Of a DNA stretch of 64,000 bases, positions 17,796 through 26,168 are shown piece by piece. Below the pieces are notes generated by a model. The model worked only from the letters and a program-made list of their open reading frames with translations. It had not been told where the DNA came from and did not search any database. Source of the DNA: Labilibaculum sp. (GTDB taxonomy: Bacteria > Bacteroidota > Bacteroidia > Bacteroidales > Marinifilaceae); contig NZ_OY761461.1 in assembly GCF_963664555.1 (NCBI RefSeq), forward strand, positions 3,761,769 to 3,825,768. Direction: 5' to 3'. Each line of letters begins with the position of its first letter. Position 1 is the first letter of the stretch. Made by a program: the position numbers and the translations under genes.

Positions 17796-18875
17796 TTACT
17801 GCTGTTTTATTTTCGCAACCAATTCGGTCAAAGTCAAGAATGTTATTTCACTTTTTCCGGCTTGGTGTATTAAATAAAGTAAGGCATCCGGGTAATAAAA
17901 ATCTTTTGGATGACCAACCAAAATAAAGGGATGAAACAGTATTGCTGAATGTTTCTGAAGCCTGATTGCCGCTTTTAAAAAGTTTCTCATTTTCCCTTTC
18001 GAGAACAAACAAAAATCCCAGGTTAAGGCCTCTTCCTGAAGCAAAAACTGAACCGTCTCCCATTTTGATTTCTTTGCGCTGTTGTTTTTAAATTTCTCCA
18101 AGGAATTGGCTTTATTCTGCATTGCAGATTTTATGCGTACTGCATCGTATTTTAGGATTCGTCTTCGCTTTTGAGCAAAAATTGGCAGTTCCAAAAATCC
18201 ACTGCTAATTCCGTTTGAACTCATCAAAGAATTATTGGATGCATACCAATAAGCTTTGGTTTCTGAAATATTTGAATAATCGTATCTCGACAAATTGCCT
18301 TCCGCTTTTCCCCCATAATAAACCGAGCTGTCTGCAATAAAAGAATGCTGCTTAAGAACTTTCAGCAATCGGTCAGATGGATCGATATTGTACCCTCCAG
18401 CCCGAAGTATGTTGCACTTGTATTCAGAATTTATCGGTTGCAGAATGGACTCCAAAGTCTCTTTTCCCTTTCGGATTAGTTCCGGCAATCCCATGCTAAT
18501 GGTTTCGTCCGGCTGATCGGGCACCTCAGGCAACCTCCAGTAATCCAAATTCAGCAGCCATTCCCCTTTTTCATATTTTGCATCAATCCATTGCGGATGC
18601 AGGTGCAATTGTACATCGTGCCCCAATTGATAAGCTCTCTGTATTTGCTCTTTCATGGCAGTTGCAGGATTCGACGAATATCCCATTGTAATGCCACTCC
18701 CGTAAGCTTCCTTCAGCTTCCAGTATTCTACCACCTCAAAAAATATAGTCAGTTTAATCTTGTGCTGTTCGCAAATACCCAACATTCTATTGGTTGGCTG
18801 AATAATGTGCTTGAAAACATCGCCCCGACCAGAACCAAAAAGTTCGTAGTCGAGTGTTAGGCAAAGAGAGATCAT
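17796..18875 (-). CDS. Polysaccharide deacetylase-like protein (NodB-type barrel)
   Basis: A 359-residue cytoplasmic protein resembling the carbohydrate esterase family 4 / glycoside-hydrolase-like deacetylase barrel. It begins with a strand and acidic pair (LTLDYELFGSG). A histidine motif follows in VQLHLHPQW and a further RAGGYN, then HPF near the C-terminus. These match the metal-binding and base positions of the fold, although spacing differs from classical NodB. It may remove acetyl groups from a nucleotide-sugar or lipid-linked intermediate. It sits immediately before the toroid gene, and such pairs appear together in related loci as far as I recall. Confidence 0.65.
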   Translation of the reverse strand: MISLCLTLDYELFGSGRGDVFKHIIQPTNRMLGICEQHKIKLTIFFEVVEYWKLKEAYGSGITMGYSSNPATAMKEQIQRAYQLGHDVQLHLHPQWIDAKYEKGEWLLNLDYWRLPEVPDQPDETISMGLPELIRKGKETLESILQPINSEYKCNILRAGGYNIDPSDRLLKVLKQHSFIADSSVYYGGKAEGNLSRYDYSNISETKAYWYASNNSLMSSNGISSGFLELPIFAQKRRRILKYDAVRIKSAMQNKANSLEKFKNNSAKKSKWETVQFLLQEEALTWDFCLFSKGKMRNFLKAAIRLQKHSAILFHPFILVGHPKDFYYPDALLYLIHQAGKSEITFLTLTELVAKIKQQ

Positions 18876-18905
18876 GAGATTTTGATGGTTTAACTGGTTT
18901 GGTAT

Positions 18906-19193
18906 TTATTTCAGATGCAGACTTTGTACATTGATACATTGCTCTTGCATTGCTTCGGGTTGCTTTTGTATTTCTTCAGGTTGCTCTTGCGTTTCTTCCA
19001 TGTTCCCATCCATTTCTTCTATGTTTCCATGCGTTTCTTCATGTTGCTTTTGCATTTCTTCCACGTTCCCATGCATTTCTTCGCGTTGATCAGGCATTTC
19101 TTCGACGTTCCCATGCATTTCTTCTACTTTCCCATACATTTCTTCACGTTGCTCTTGCATTTCTTCGCATTGCTTTTGCGATTTCCCTTGCAT
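18906..19193 (-). CDS. Questionable 95-residue heptad-repeat ORF
   Basis: The frame consists almost entirely of seven-residue units beginning EEM (for example EEMHGNV, EEMQKQH), rich in Glu and Gln, with no other domain. It lies in the operon direction, 33 bp after the ATP-grasp gene and 30 bp before the deacetylase gene, so it could be translated as a short coiled coil. However, the underlying DNA is a strict 21-bp tandem repeat, which leaves long open frames on both strands. A comparable repeat array near 46.9 kb is intergenic. I consider a real protein less likely than a repeat that happens to be open. Confidence 0.3.
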   Translation of the reverse strand: MQGKSQKQCEEMQEQREEMYGKVEEMHGNVEEMPDQREEMHGNVEEMQKQHEETHGNIEEMDGNMEETQEQPEEIQKQPEAMQEQCINVQSLHLK

Positions 19194-19198
19194 ATCTG
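18947..19198. repeat. Tandem repeat, 12 units of exactly 21 bp
   Basis: Copies of a core GCATTTCTTC recur every 21 bp from 18947 to 19178, the last copy degenerate. The other half of each unit is variable, mostly one of two types, CGTTCCCAT or GTTGCTCTT. The period is exact with no slips, two turns of B-DNA and also seven codons. It occupies the whole gap between two capsule genes. Confidence 0.9.
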
Positions 19199-19226
19199 AT
19201 TGAATATTTTCTTTGTTGGTCTTCTT

Positions 19227-20327
19227 TCAGCGTTTCACCTGTCGGAAAAACGGTTTCAAATCACCGATATCCCACACATCAAAAGTTCTGCTGCTGAAGT
19301 TGAACAGGACTGAGAACATGTGCATTATCTTTCCCGGGTTTTTAGCAATTAAAACCATGTCGCGCAGAACATTCATCCATTGAACCTGTTTGGAATTCTT
19401 TTGATTACTAACGCACTCTCCTAAAATATAGGGGATCAAATCAGGATATTTCAGTTTCATGATCCGGATAAAACCAAACGGCCGGGGGTTCACCTCCAAA
19501 AGATAAGGCTCGCCATTAAAAATTTTAAATTCAACATCTAAAAAACCGGTAAATAATGTTTTGCCAATTAATTGAATGGATTTTTCTTCTATAATTTCGG
19601 CAAATCCGCCACAATATTCTTCCACAACCGAAGAGACTCCCGAACGATAATGCCGGACTTCATTCACACAAATGCCTGCCACTAAATTTCCTTGATCGAA
19701 ATAAGCTCCATAGGAGTAATTATTTTGCAAATCTGCTCCCAAAAACTGCTGCATAACCAGCGATTGTTTTTCGCGTTCGCCAAGAGTTTGATAAAGATTC
19801 TTTACCTCTTTTATATTGTGCACCAAACAGGTTTTGAAGGCTGGTTTTTCATACAAATAGATATCCTGATTCCACTTTACTATTTGCGGAAATTTAAAAC
19901 GCCTGTAATCGGTATCATGATTCAATTGACTCAGAAGAATTGATTTTGGGTATTTGCAATTAATCTCCTCAGCCAATTGGTAGGTATGCAGTTTGTTTAA
20001 AAAAATAGATAAAGCCTCTTTATCCTTAGGTACAACATTAAACAGAGTGAAAAACCCGGGAAAATTCTTCATCAGAAAAGACAGGTAAAAACCACTCGCA
20101 ACAATACAATCCTGCATCTGATTTTTCGAGGCTAAATCAGTCAATTTGCCAATCAAATCTTCTTCTGTATCAACAATTAATTTTATGCCGTAACGGGAAT
20201 ACATGGCAATTTCGTTTTTGCGCCCCAGTACAGTAACCAAATATCCTATCCGACTATATTCCCGCAATAAAAATAAAGCTTGTGGTCCCGCGCCAACAAT
20301 CACAATCTGCTTCTGAATCAGGCTCAT
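19227..20327 (-). CDS. ATP-grasp domain protein of the capsule locus
   Basis: A 366-residue carboxylate-amine ligase-like protein. It starts with a nucleotide-binding-like strand (IVIVGAGPQALFLLREY), has an ATP-grasp body in the middle, and shows the metal-binding C-terminal motif YLLEVNPRPFG. Enzymes of this fold activate a carboxylate as acyl phosphate and join it to an amine. The start overlaps the stop of the upstream CapK-like gene by 4 bp, implying translational coupling, so an adenylate-forming enzyme and a ligase may work in sequence. It is not a close relative of the two other ATP-grasp proteins of the operon. Confidence 0.75.
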   Translation of the reverse strand: MSLIQKQIVIVGAGPQALFLLREYSRIGYLVTVLGRKNEIAMYSRYGIKLIVDTEEDLIGKLTDLASKNQMQDCIVASGFYLSFLMKNFPGFFTLFNVVPKDKEALSIFLNKLHTYQLAEEINCKYPKSILLSQLNHDTDYRRFKFPQIVKWNQDIYLYEKPAFKTCLVHNIKEVKNLYQTLGEREKQSLVMQQFLGADLQNNYSYGAYFDQGNLVAGICVNEVRHYRSGVSSVVEEYCGGFAEIIEEKSIQLIGKTLFTGFLDVEFKIFNGEPYLLEVNPRPFGFIRIMKLKYPDLIPYILGECVSNQKNSKQVQWMNVLRDMVLIAKNPGKIMHMFSVLFNFSSRTFDVWDIGDLKPFFRQVKR

Positions 20328-21601
20328 TTTTTTTCAATTTGAGATACAACTAAATTAAACTTCCCTCTGTGGCTTCTGATCAATCCCTGCGTTTCAATTT
20401 TTTCAAACCTGATTCTGCAATCAGCCCCCAATAAAGCTCTTAAGTTTTGTTCCAGTTTTGTGCAATCTAATTTTGTAAACCCTTTATCAGGGACTAGATT
20501 TACGGTTATTTCTCCCACGGTATTTTGAATAATTTGAGCCGCCAGAAGCTGATTTATTTTCTTGAAAGCCAAATCCAATCGTCCAATTCGCTGACCATCT
20601 TTTAAAATCACATAATCATCATCACGACCTTCTATTTTTTGAACCACACAGGTTCCGTTACTTGTGGGTGCCAATTGAATTATATCATCTACCTTATAAC
20701 GAATTAAAGGAAATGCCCTGTTGATAAATCCGGTTGTTATTAAATGATTGTCGGCAAATTCGGTATGAGAATACAATGGAAACTCATGATAATAAGAATC
20801 ATTAAACTGCCCAAAAGCAACTGTTTGTTCTGCATTTCCATACCAATCAAATATTTTGGTATGGAAAACTTTCTCTACAATTTCTCTTTGGAAATCGTGC
20901 AATACCTCCGATGAAGTAAATGCAAGCGGAATGCTTAATTCCAAATTCGCTTTGTACAATTCTGTGGCCAATATGTGCATTGAGCTTGGATATGCCTTTA
21001 TTACTTTAGGCTGAAAATCCGTAATCATTTTATGAATCCTGCCAATCTCATCCGCCCCCAAATGAAAACTGGAGATGTACAAAACATTATTGCTTTTATC
21101 GAAATAAGAAACTGTATTCCGATCCAGTACACCTCGAAGGGAAACAACAGGATCGCCTAAATGATACCCGTGCTTTTGCTGAAAAAAATGTCCGTAAGCA
21201 TATTCTTTTATTGTAGATGAAAAATCCCGGTATACCTGAAGAGGTGTTCCGGTTGTGCCACTCGAATAGGCTTTAAAAACAGTAAATTTTGATTTGGTTA
21301 AAATATCCGAAGTATTCTTTTTAACGATCGATTTATCGATAACAGGCAATTTATTGACATCAGATAAACTTTTAACCGAATTGATGGTTAAACCATGAGA
21401 CTGATACAGCGTTTTATAAAATTTTGAGTTTTCGAAAGCATTTTTAAATTGTTTTACAAACTCCTGCTCTTTTAATTCCAATAACTCCTGCTTCGAACAA
21501 TTACTCAAATCAATAATTTTTCTGAGTTCTCTTTCGAAACCACTTCCGAACTTAATTTTATAGGCAATCAAATCTTTGATTAATCGATATGTCATATTCA
21601 A
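20324..21601 (-). CDS. CapK/PaaK-type adenylate-forming enzyme (paralogue 2)
   Basis: A 425-residue member of the phenylacetate-CoA ligase/CapK group. The ATP-binding signature is AYSSGTTGTPLQVYRD (about residues 105–120), followed by AYPSSMHIL, TSSEVLHDFQR and DWYGNAEQ. Related proteins in capsule loci are thought to activate a carboxylic acid for attachment to the polysaccharide; the acid here is unknown. It is about half identical over much of its length to the gene just upstream, so the pair arose by tandem duplication. It is coupled by a 4-bp overlap to the downstream ATP-grasp gene. Confidence 0.82.
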   Translation of the reverse strand: MNMTYRLIKDLIAYKIKFGSGFERELRKIIDLSNCSKQELLELKEQEFVKQFKNAFENSKFYKTLYQSHGLTINSVKSLSDVNKLPVIDKSIVKKNTSDILTKSKFTVFKAYSSGTTGTPLQVYRDFSSTIKEYAYGHFFQQKHGYHLGDPVVSLRGVLDRNTVSYFDKSNNVLYISSFHLGADEIGRIHKMITDFQPKVIKAYPSSMHILATELYKANLELSIPLAFTSSEVLHDFQREIVEKVFHTKIFDWYGNAEQTVAFGQFNDSYYHEFPLYSHTEFADNHLITTGFINRAFPLIRYKVDDIIQLAPTSNGTCVVQKIEGRDDDYVILKDGQRIGRLDLAFKKINQLLAAQIIQNTVGEITVNLVPDKGFTKLDCTKLEQNLRALLGADCRIRFEKIETQGLIRSHRGKFNLVVSQIEKK

Positions 21602-21611
21602 AGTTTATGGT

Positions 21612-22931
21612 TTAAGTCTCCTGCATAATTTCTCTTATCACCTGATTTTTCTGCTGAGAATCAAGTTTTGAAACCATCAGGTTGTACTTCCCTGATGCTG
21701 TTCGAATAATTTGGTCTTCGCCGATTTCTTTGTAATGAATCTTGCAATCAGCACCCAAAAGTTGAGTTAAATTCTTAATTAGTTCTGATTTATTGCCCTC
21801 GGTAAAATTGTAATCCGGAATGATATTCAAATCTATTTCGCCTGCTGCATTCTGAACTATTTGTGCTCCCAGAATGTTCTTTACGTTGCTAAAATTAAAA
21901 GCATGATCCAAAAGGCCGATTTGCTGCCCGTTTTTAAGTTCTATGTACTGATTATCCCGTCCTAAAATACGGCTGGTACAACAATGAATGCAGCTGCTAC
22001 CGCACTTCAGTTTTATCACATCATCAATTTTGTAACGAATCAACGGAAAAGACTTATTAATAAAACCCGTAGTAATGATGCACTTTTCCTTCGCCTCAAT
22101 ATGAGCATACAAAGGAATATCCTGATACAAATCCTTCTTTACCTGACCTAAAGAGATGGTCTGTTCGGAATTCCCATACCAATCAAAAATCTTCGTTTGC
22201 AGAACCTTTTCAATAATGCTTCGCTGAAAATCGTGCAGCACTTCGGAAGACGTAAATGCCAGTGGAATTTGCAAATCGAGTCCTGCTTTGTACAATTCTA
22301 CCGAAAGAATCTGCAGAGAGGATGGATATGCCTTTACTACCTTGGGACTGAAATCTTTAATTAACCGGTAATACTTCTTAATATTTTTTTCATTCAGATT
22401 ATAGCTCGACAAATGAAGGGTATTTAATGAGCGATCGTATCTTGATATTTCTCTCTGATCTAAATCACCCTTAATCGAAATCACCTTATCGCCCAATTGA
22501 TAACCGTGCGACATTTGAAAATAGTATCCGTAAGAATACTCTTTACAAACTGATTGATAATCGCGGTACAGCTTTAACGGCGATCCGGTTGTTCCGCTGG
22601 TATAAGCGGTATAAACAAACAATTTATTACAGGTTAGCAATTCATCAACCCTATGGCGTATGTCTTCTTTTGTGATGATAGGAATCAATTTTGCATCATC
22701 AGTTGACTGGATTGAATTTAAGTTCAATCCGTGCTCCTGATAAAGCTTATTATAAAATTTAGAATTGGTAAATGCATTTTGATATTGCTTTACAAATTCC
22801 TGATTTTTCAGTTCTAATAATTGAGATTCGCTAATTGAGTATAAGTCGGCTATCCGCTGTAATTCTTTTGAAAACCGGTAACCAAACTTAATTTTGCTCA
22901 ATAAGTAATCCCTTACTGCTCTGTAGTTCAT
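21612..22931 (-). CDS. CapK/PaaK-type adenylate-forming enzyme (paralogue 1)
   Basis: A 439-residue paralogue of the next gene in the operon, with AYTSGTTGSPLKLYRD, AYPSSLQIL, TSSEVLHDFQR and DWYGNSEQ in the same order. It differs by a small Cys-rich insert (CGSSCIHCCTS) near residue 305, absent from its neighbour. The insert could be a metal site or simply surface variation. Its start lies 44 bp inside the end of the glycosyltransferase gene, and it ends 10 bp before paralogue 2. Two such enzymes suggest either two acids or a heteromeric enzyme. Confidence 0.82.
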   Translation of the reverse strand: MNYRAVRDYLLSKIKFGYRFSKELQRIADLYSISESQLLELKNQEFVKQYQNAFTNSKFYNKLYQEHGLNLNSIQSTDDAKLIPIITKEDIRHRVDELLTCNKLFVYTAYTSGTTGSPLKLYRDYQSVCKEYSYGYYFQMSHGYQLGDKVISIKGDLDQREISRYDRSLNTLHLSSYNLNEKNIKKYYRLIKDFSPKVVKAYPSSLQILSVELYKAGLDLQIPLAFTSSEVLHDFQRSIIEKVLQTKIFDWYGNSEQTISLGQVKKDLYQDIPLYAHIEAKEKCIITTGFINKSFPLIRYKIDDVIKLKCGSSCIHCCTSRILGRDNQYIELKNGQQIGLLDHAFNFSNVKNILGAQIVQNAAGEIDLNIIPDYNFTEGNKSELIKNLTQLLGADCKIHYKEIGEDQIIRTASGKYNLMVSKLDSQQKNQVIREIMQET

Positions 22932-23970
22932 GATAAATTGAAAATAGAGTTTTTAAAACGCTTTGAGGATAGAAGTCAACACTCCCTTTTGCCGACCTTT
23001 CAGAGTAAATCTGTATCAAATTATGGTTGTTTAGTAGTTTTAAAATGGCTTTTTTTATCGCTTCCTCATTTCCGGCATCAACTAAAATGCCATTCTTGTA
23101 TTTGTAAATTAAATCAGGGATTCCTCCCGCATTACTTGATATTATTGGCAGTGAATAACTCATTGCTTCCAAAATAGATAAGGGCAATCCTTCCTTATAG
23201 GAAGGCAAAATAAAAATGTGCGATGAGCGCATCAACTGATCTTTTTTCTCTGCATCTACCCAACCCTCAAATTGTACCAGATTCTCTAATTTCCATCTCG
23301 AAATATATTTTTTTAGCCGGGCCACTTCTCCATTACCGGCAATCTTTAAGCTTAGTCTCCCCTCAAAATTGGTTCTGTTTTTCGAAATGGTTTTTAATAA
23401 ATCAAATATTCCCTTATTGTCACCAATTAAGCCCAAAAAGAGAAACTGAAGTTTGCCATTCAACACTATTTTATTGGGTTCGGCCGGAGGAATAATCATG
23501 TTGTTTAAAATCACCACACGCTTCGGATGAAAAGCGCTGGAAAAGAAATGCTTCCACTTTTCAGTCAGGCAAAAAACAACATCGGCAGACTGAATCACAT
23601 AACGAATTCTCTTTTGTATAAATACCGGTGATTCCAAATAAAAATCGCGAAACCCACCTCCGTGGATATGATAGATCAGTTTCTTGTTAAACAGCCTGTG
23701 AACTATCGAGAACAGAATGTATTTGCGGTAAAAACTACCTTTCGATGCTCCGTGAATATGAATAATTTTAATCTCTGAATCTTTTAAAAGGCGAAATATC
23801 AATTCAATTACACAAACAGGGAACCAAATACTATTCAACACTTTTGAGTTGAATCGATGCGTAACAATCAGCTTAAATGGTTTGATGTGTTTCGAATAAT
23901 TATTTACACACAAGCCGATTCCACCTTTACTTTTTGTATTCCCAGGAGCAATAAATAATACTTCTTTCAT
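22888..23970 (-). CDS. Glycosyltransferase family 4 protein
   Basis: A 360-residue GT-B retaining glycosyltransferase. The N-terminal donor-independent domain opens with VLFIAPGNTKSKGGIG. The C-terminal domain carries the family's EGLPLSILEAMSYSLPII signature with the E-x7-E motif, and SNAGGIPDLI. It should add one sugar to the lipid-linked repeat unit on the cytoplasmic face. The last 44 bp overlap the beginning of the CapK-like gene in another frame, an unusually long overlap that supports cotranscription. Confidence 0.9.
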   Translation of the reverse strand: MKEVLFIAPGNTKSKGGIGLCVNNYSKHIKPFKLIVTHRFNSKVLNSIWFPVCVIELIFRLLKDSEIKIIHIHGASKGSFYRKYILFSIVHRLFNKKLIYHIHGGGFRDFYLESPVFIQKRIRYVIQSADVVFCLTEKWKHFFSSAFHPKRVVILNNMIIPPAEPNKIVLNGKLQFLFLGLIGDNKGIFDLLKTISKNRTNFEGRLSLKIAGNGEVARLKKYISRWKLENLVQFEGWVDAEKKDQLMRSSHIFILPSYKEGLPLSILEAMSYSLPIISSNAGGIPDLIYKYKNGILVDAGNEEAIKKAILKLLNNHNLIQIYSERSAKGSVDFYPQSVLKTLFSIYHELQSSKGLLIEQN

Positions 23971-24015
23971 TAGAAATGTAATATGAAGTTTATAAGGTGA
24001 AAAACAGTTTCATTT

Positions 24016-24951
24016 TCAAGAATACTGATCTATGATTTGAACGCTGACTTTCCTGTTTTCTGATTTTAATTTCAACTGCAAAGGTTGAATGTACTGATGC
24101 CACAAACCCAACATGCGTGCAATGTTCTCGTATTTCCCTCCTTTTGTATTGATAGAAACTCTGGGAAGTTCATACATTCCATTATTTTCCCGATTAAGAT
24201 TCGGATTCGTAGTAAAAGCCATTTTATAGCCATTCTTTTTTAAGAATTCAAAATCCCTTTCATCGTAATCGCCGTTTGGATATGCGAACGAATTAATTTC
24301 CGTATTCAACCAGCTCTCTAAAATCTTTTTCGATTCGGAATACTCAAATGCCAGTTCCTCATTGGTACATTGAATACCAATTGGATGGTGATAGCTATGC
24401 GATCCGATGGTAACCAGCGGATGCCTGTGCAAGTATTCCAGTTCTTTCAGATTTACAGCCGATCTCTTTAATACACGTTCTGCGACAGCATTTCGAACAT
24501 ATTCCATCCGCTGACTGTTTCTCATCTTTTTTAAATCCTCTGCCCCCCTTATTTCGGGATACTTACTTTTTAGATAGGGAACGTATTCCCACCAATAATT
24601 CCCCGAGACAACCGGTTTAACAGGTGTGAAAATTGAAATTGGAATTTGATATTTCTCAATTATTGGAATCAATTTTAAGTTCCCTTTCCATGCATCATCA
24701 AACGAAACAAAGGCTTTCCTTTCCTTCAACTCCTCTCTGCCAAGTGCAAGATCATACAATTCCTTCCCGCTGATAAAATGGAAATTATTCGCTCTTAAAA
24801 ACAGAATTATTCCTTGAAATAAAAAAGGAGACGGGTTGTGAAAATAGATAGACAAAACATGTTTGTCAAACTTTTGCAATGCAACTCCTTTGTAGAAAAA
24901 AATCACCACAAAACCCAAAAAATCGCCTATCACTTTTTTAATCCTCTGCAT
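24016..24951 (-). CDS. Polysaccharide deacetylase (NodB homology domain)
   Basis: A 311-residue carbohydrate esterase family 4 protein. Motif 1 is FVSFDDAW with the catalytic and metal-binding aspartates, motif 2 is GSHSYHHP with the two metal histidines, and FAYPNGDYDE is motif 3. A hydrophobic N-terminal helix (GFVVIFFYKGV) may anchor it in the membrane. It probably removes N- or O-acetyl groups from the glycan, exposing amines. That would fit the many acyl- and aminoacyl-transfer candidates in the same operon. Its start overlaps the end of the preceding gene by 14 bp. Confidence 0.87.
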   Translation of the reverse strand: MQRIKKVIGDFLGFVVIFFYKGVALQKFDKHVLSIYFHNPSPFLFQGIILFLRANNFHFISGKELYDLALGREELKERKAFVSFDDAWKGNLKLIPIIEKYQIPISIFTPVKPVVSGNYWWEYVPYLKSKYPEIRGAEDLKKMRNSQRMEYVRNAVAERVLKRSAVNLKELEYLHRHPLVTIGSHSYHHPIGIQCTNEELAFEYSESKKILESWLNTEINSFAYPNGDYDERDFEFLKKNGYKMAFTTNPNLNRENNGMYELPRVSINTKGGKYENIARMLGLWHQYIQPLQLKLKSENRKVSVQIIDQYS

Positions 24952-26020
24952 GACAATGAACTTTTTTTAGTTGGTTAACCACCGCATGATCAGTCTTTTT
25001 TACCCGATACATTAAATATGGCAAGGCCAAAAGAGATTTCAACCGATATTTAAAATCAAAACACATGTAAGATGGCTCTGCCTGCTTTGTAAATTGAAAC
25101 TTATAAGCATCTAAACCAATTCCAAATGAGAATTTTTCCTGCTCTTTCTTAAAACTGTTTTGAATGTTGCAATTCATACAATGGATGCCGGCCCCATAGG
25201 TTTTATAATCCCTATCGAAAGCACAATCAATTGCCAATCGTTTTCCATTTTTGTCGATATTGATAACGTAGGCCACAGCGATCTTATTAAATTTCACAAA
25301 CAAAACCTCAGATGAATAATTTTTATACATTTTAAGGAAGAATTTTTCTTTGTTGGAATCACCATATACAAAGCCTTTCCCATCAACAATTTTCGATTTT
25401 GCCAGTCTTCTAATTTCCTTGAAATTTGATTCATTGATCTTTTCTGCAGACAATTCAAATTTGAATCCATCCCTATCTATTTTCCGAAGAGTTCTATCCA
25501 ATTGCTTCCTAAACCGCTTCGCATAGGCCTCCATCAAAAAATTCTGATATCCTGAATATTCCACCATCGGAATAACAGGTTCACCTGCATAATGGTATAA
25601 CTTATACTTCCCGTTTAAAACGGATGATTTTGGCAGGTATTTAAGAAAAATAAAATGATAGTTAATGTTCTTTTTTATCCAATGTTTTAGTTCACCGGCA
25701 AAATCAAGTCCCAAAGGTTTTAAAGAGATCACGTCATTTCCCATGCTGCACCACTGCTGATCCAAAAACTCAACAAATGTAAGCTTTAGACATTTGCAGT
25801 AAATCCGCTGCAACTTTACAAGAGGAACAATTGCTGCCAGTTTCCCATTGCAATACGCAGAAATAATGTAAGGTCGTTTTTTGTAACCCAATACATTGTT
25901 TTCAACGTCTTTAAAAATTGAGAACCAATTGGAAATCCAGTTGGAATCACAACTTAAAAAATCGCCGTGATAATCAATTTCCTCCAGTTCTTTAAGTGAA
26001 ATAAATTGAAAGTTGTACAT
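24938..26020 (-). CDS. FemAB/GNAT-type acyl- or aminoacyl-transferase (paralogue 2)
   Basis: A 360-residue protein of the FemAB-like double-GNAT group. Typical features are the central RKQLDRTLRKI helix, the strand AVAYVINIDKNGKRLAIDCAFDR (about residues 245–270), and YKTYGAGIHCMN. Such proteins in polysaccharide loci transfer acyl or aminoacyl groups from CoA, carrier or tRNA. The donor is unknown here. It is a clear paralogue of the next gene upstream, with the same length and closely similar start and end. A gap of 148 bp separates the two, and the deacetylase gene follows with a 14-bp overlap. Confidence 0.75.
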   Translation of the reverse strand: MYNFQFISLKELEEIDYHGDFLSCDSNWISNWFSIFKDVENNVLGYKKRPYIISAYCNGKLAAIVPLVKLQRIYCKCLKLTFVEFLDQQWCSMGNDVISLKPLGLDFAGELKHWIKKNINYHFIFLKYLPKSSVLNGKYKLYHYAGEPVIPMVEYSGYQNFLMEAYAKRFRKQLDRTLRKIDRDGFKFELSAEKINESNFKEIRRLAKSKIVDGKGFVYGDSNKEKFFLKMYKNYSSEVLFVKFNKIAVAYVINIDKNGKRLAIDCAFDRDYKTYGAGIHCMNCNIQNSFKKEQEKFSFGIGLDAYKFQFTKQAEPSYMCFDFKYRLKSLLALPYLMYRVKKTDHAVVNQLKKVHCHAED

Positions 26021-26168
26021 GCTTTAAAGAATTAAAACTGACCGGTTTTTTACGATATGTTTTTGGAAAAAAAATACAGATTCAAATACTTTTATTTCTG
26101 TAACCGCCTTGGTTCTTTGTAACAAGATCATCTTAAATTTACATTCATCACTAACTTTGGCTAACTGA

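Noticed and set aside
18947..19198. Possible CRISPR array
   Set aside because: The conserved unit is only ~10 bp with ~11-bp fillers of two recurring types. CRISPR repeats and unique spacers are longer, and no cas gene is present.
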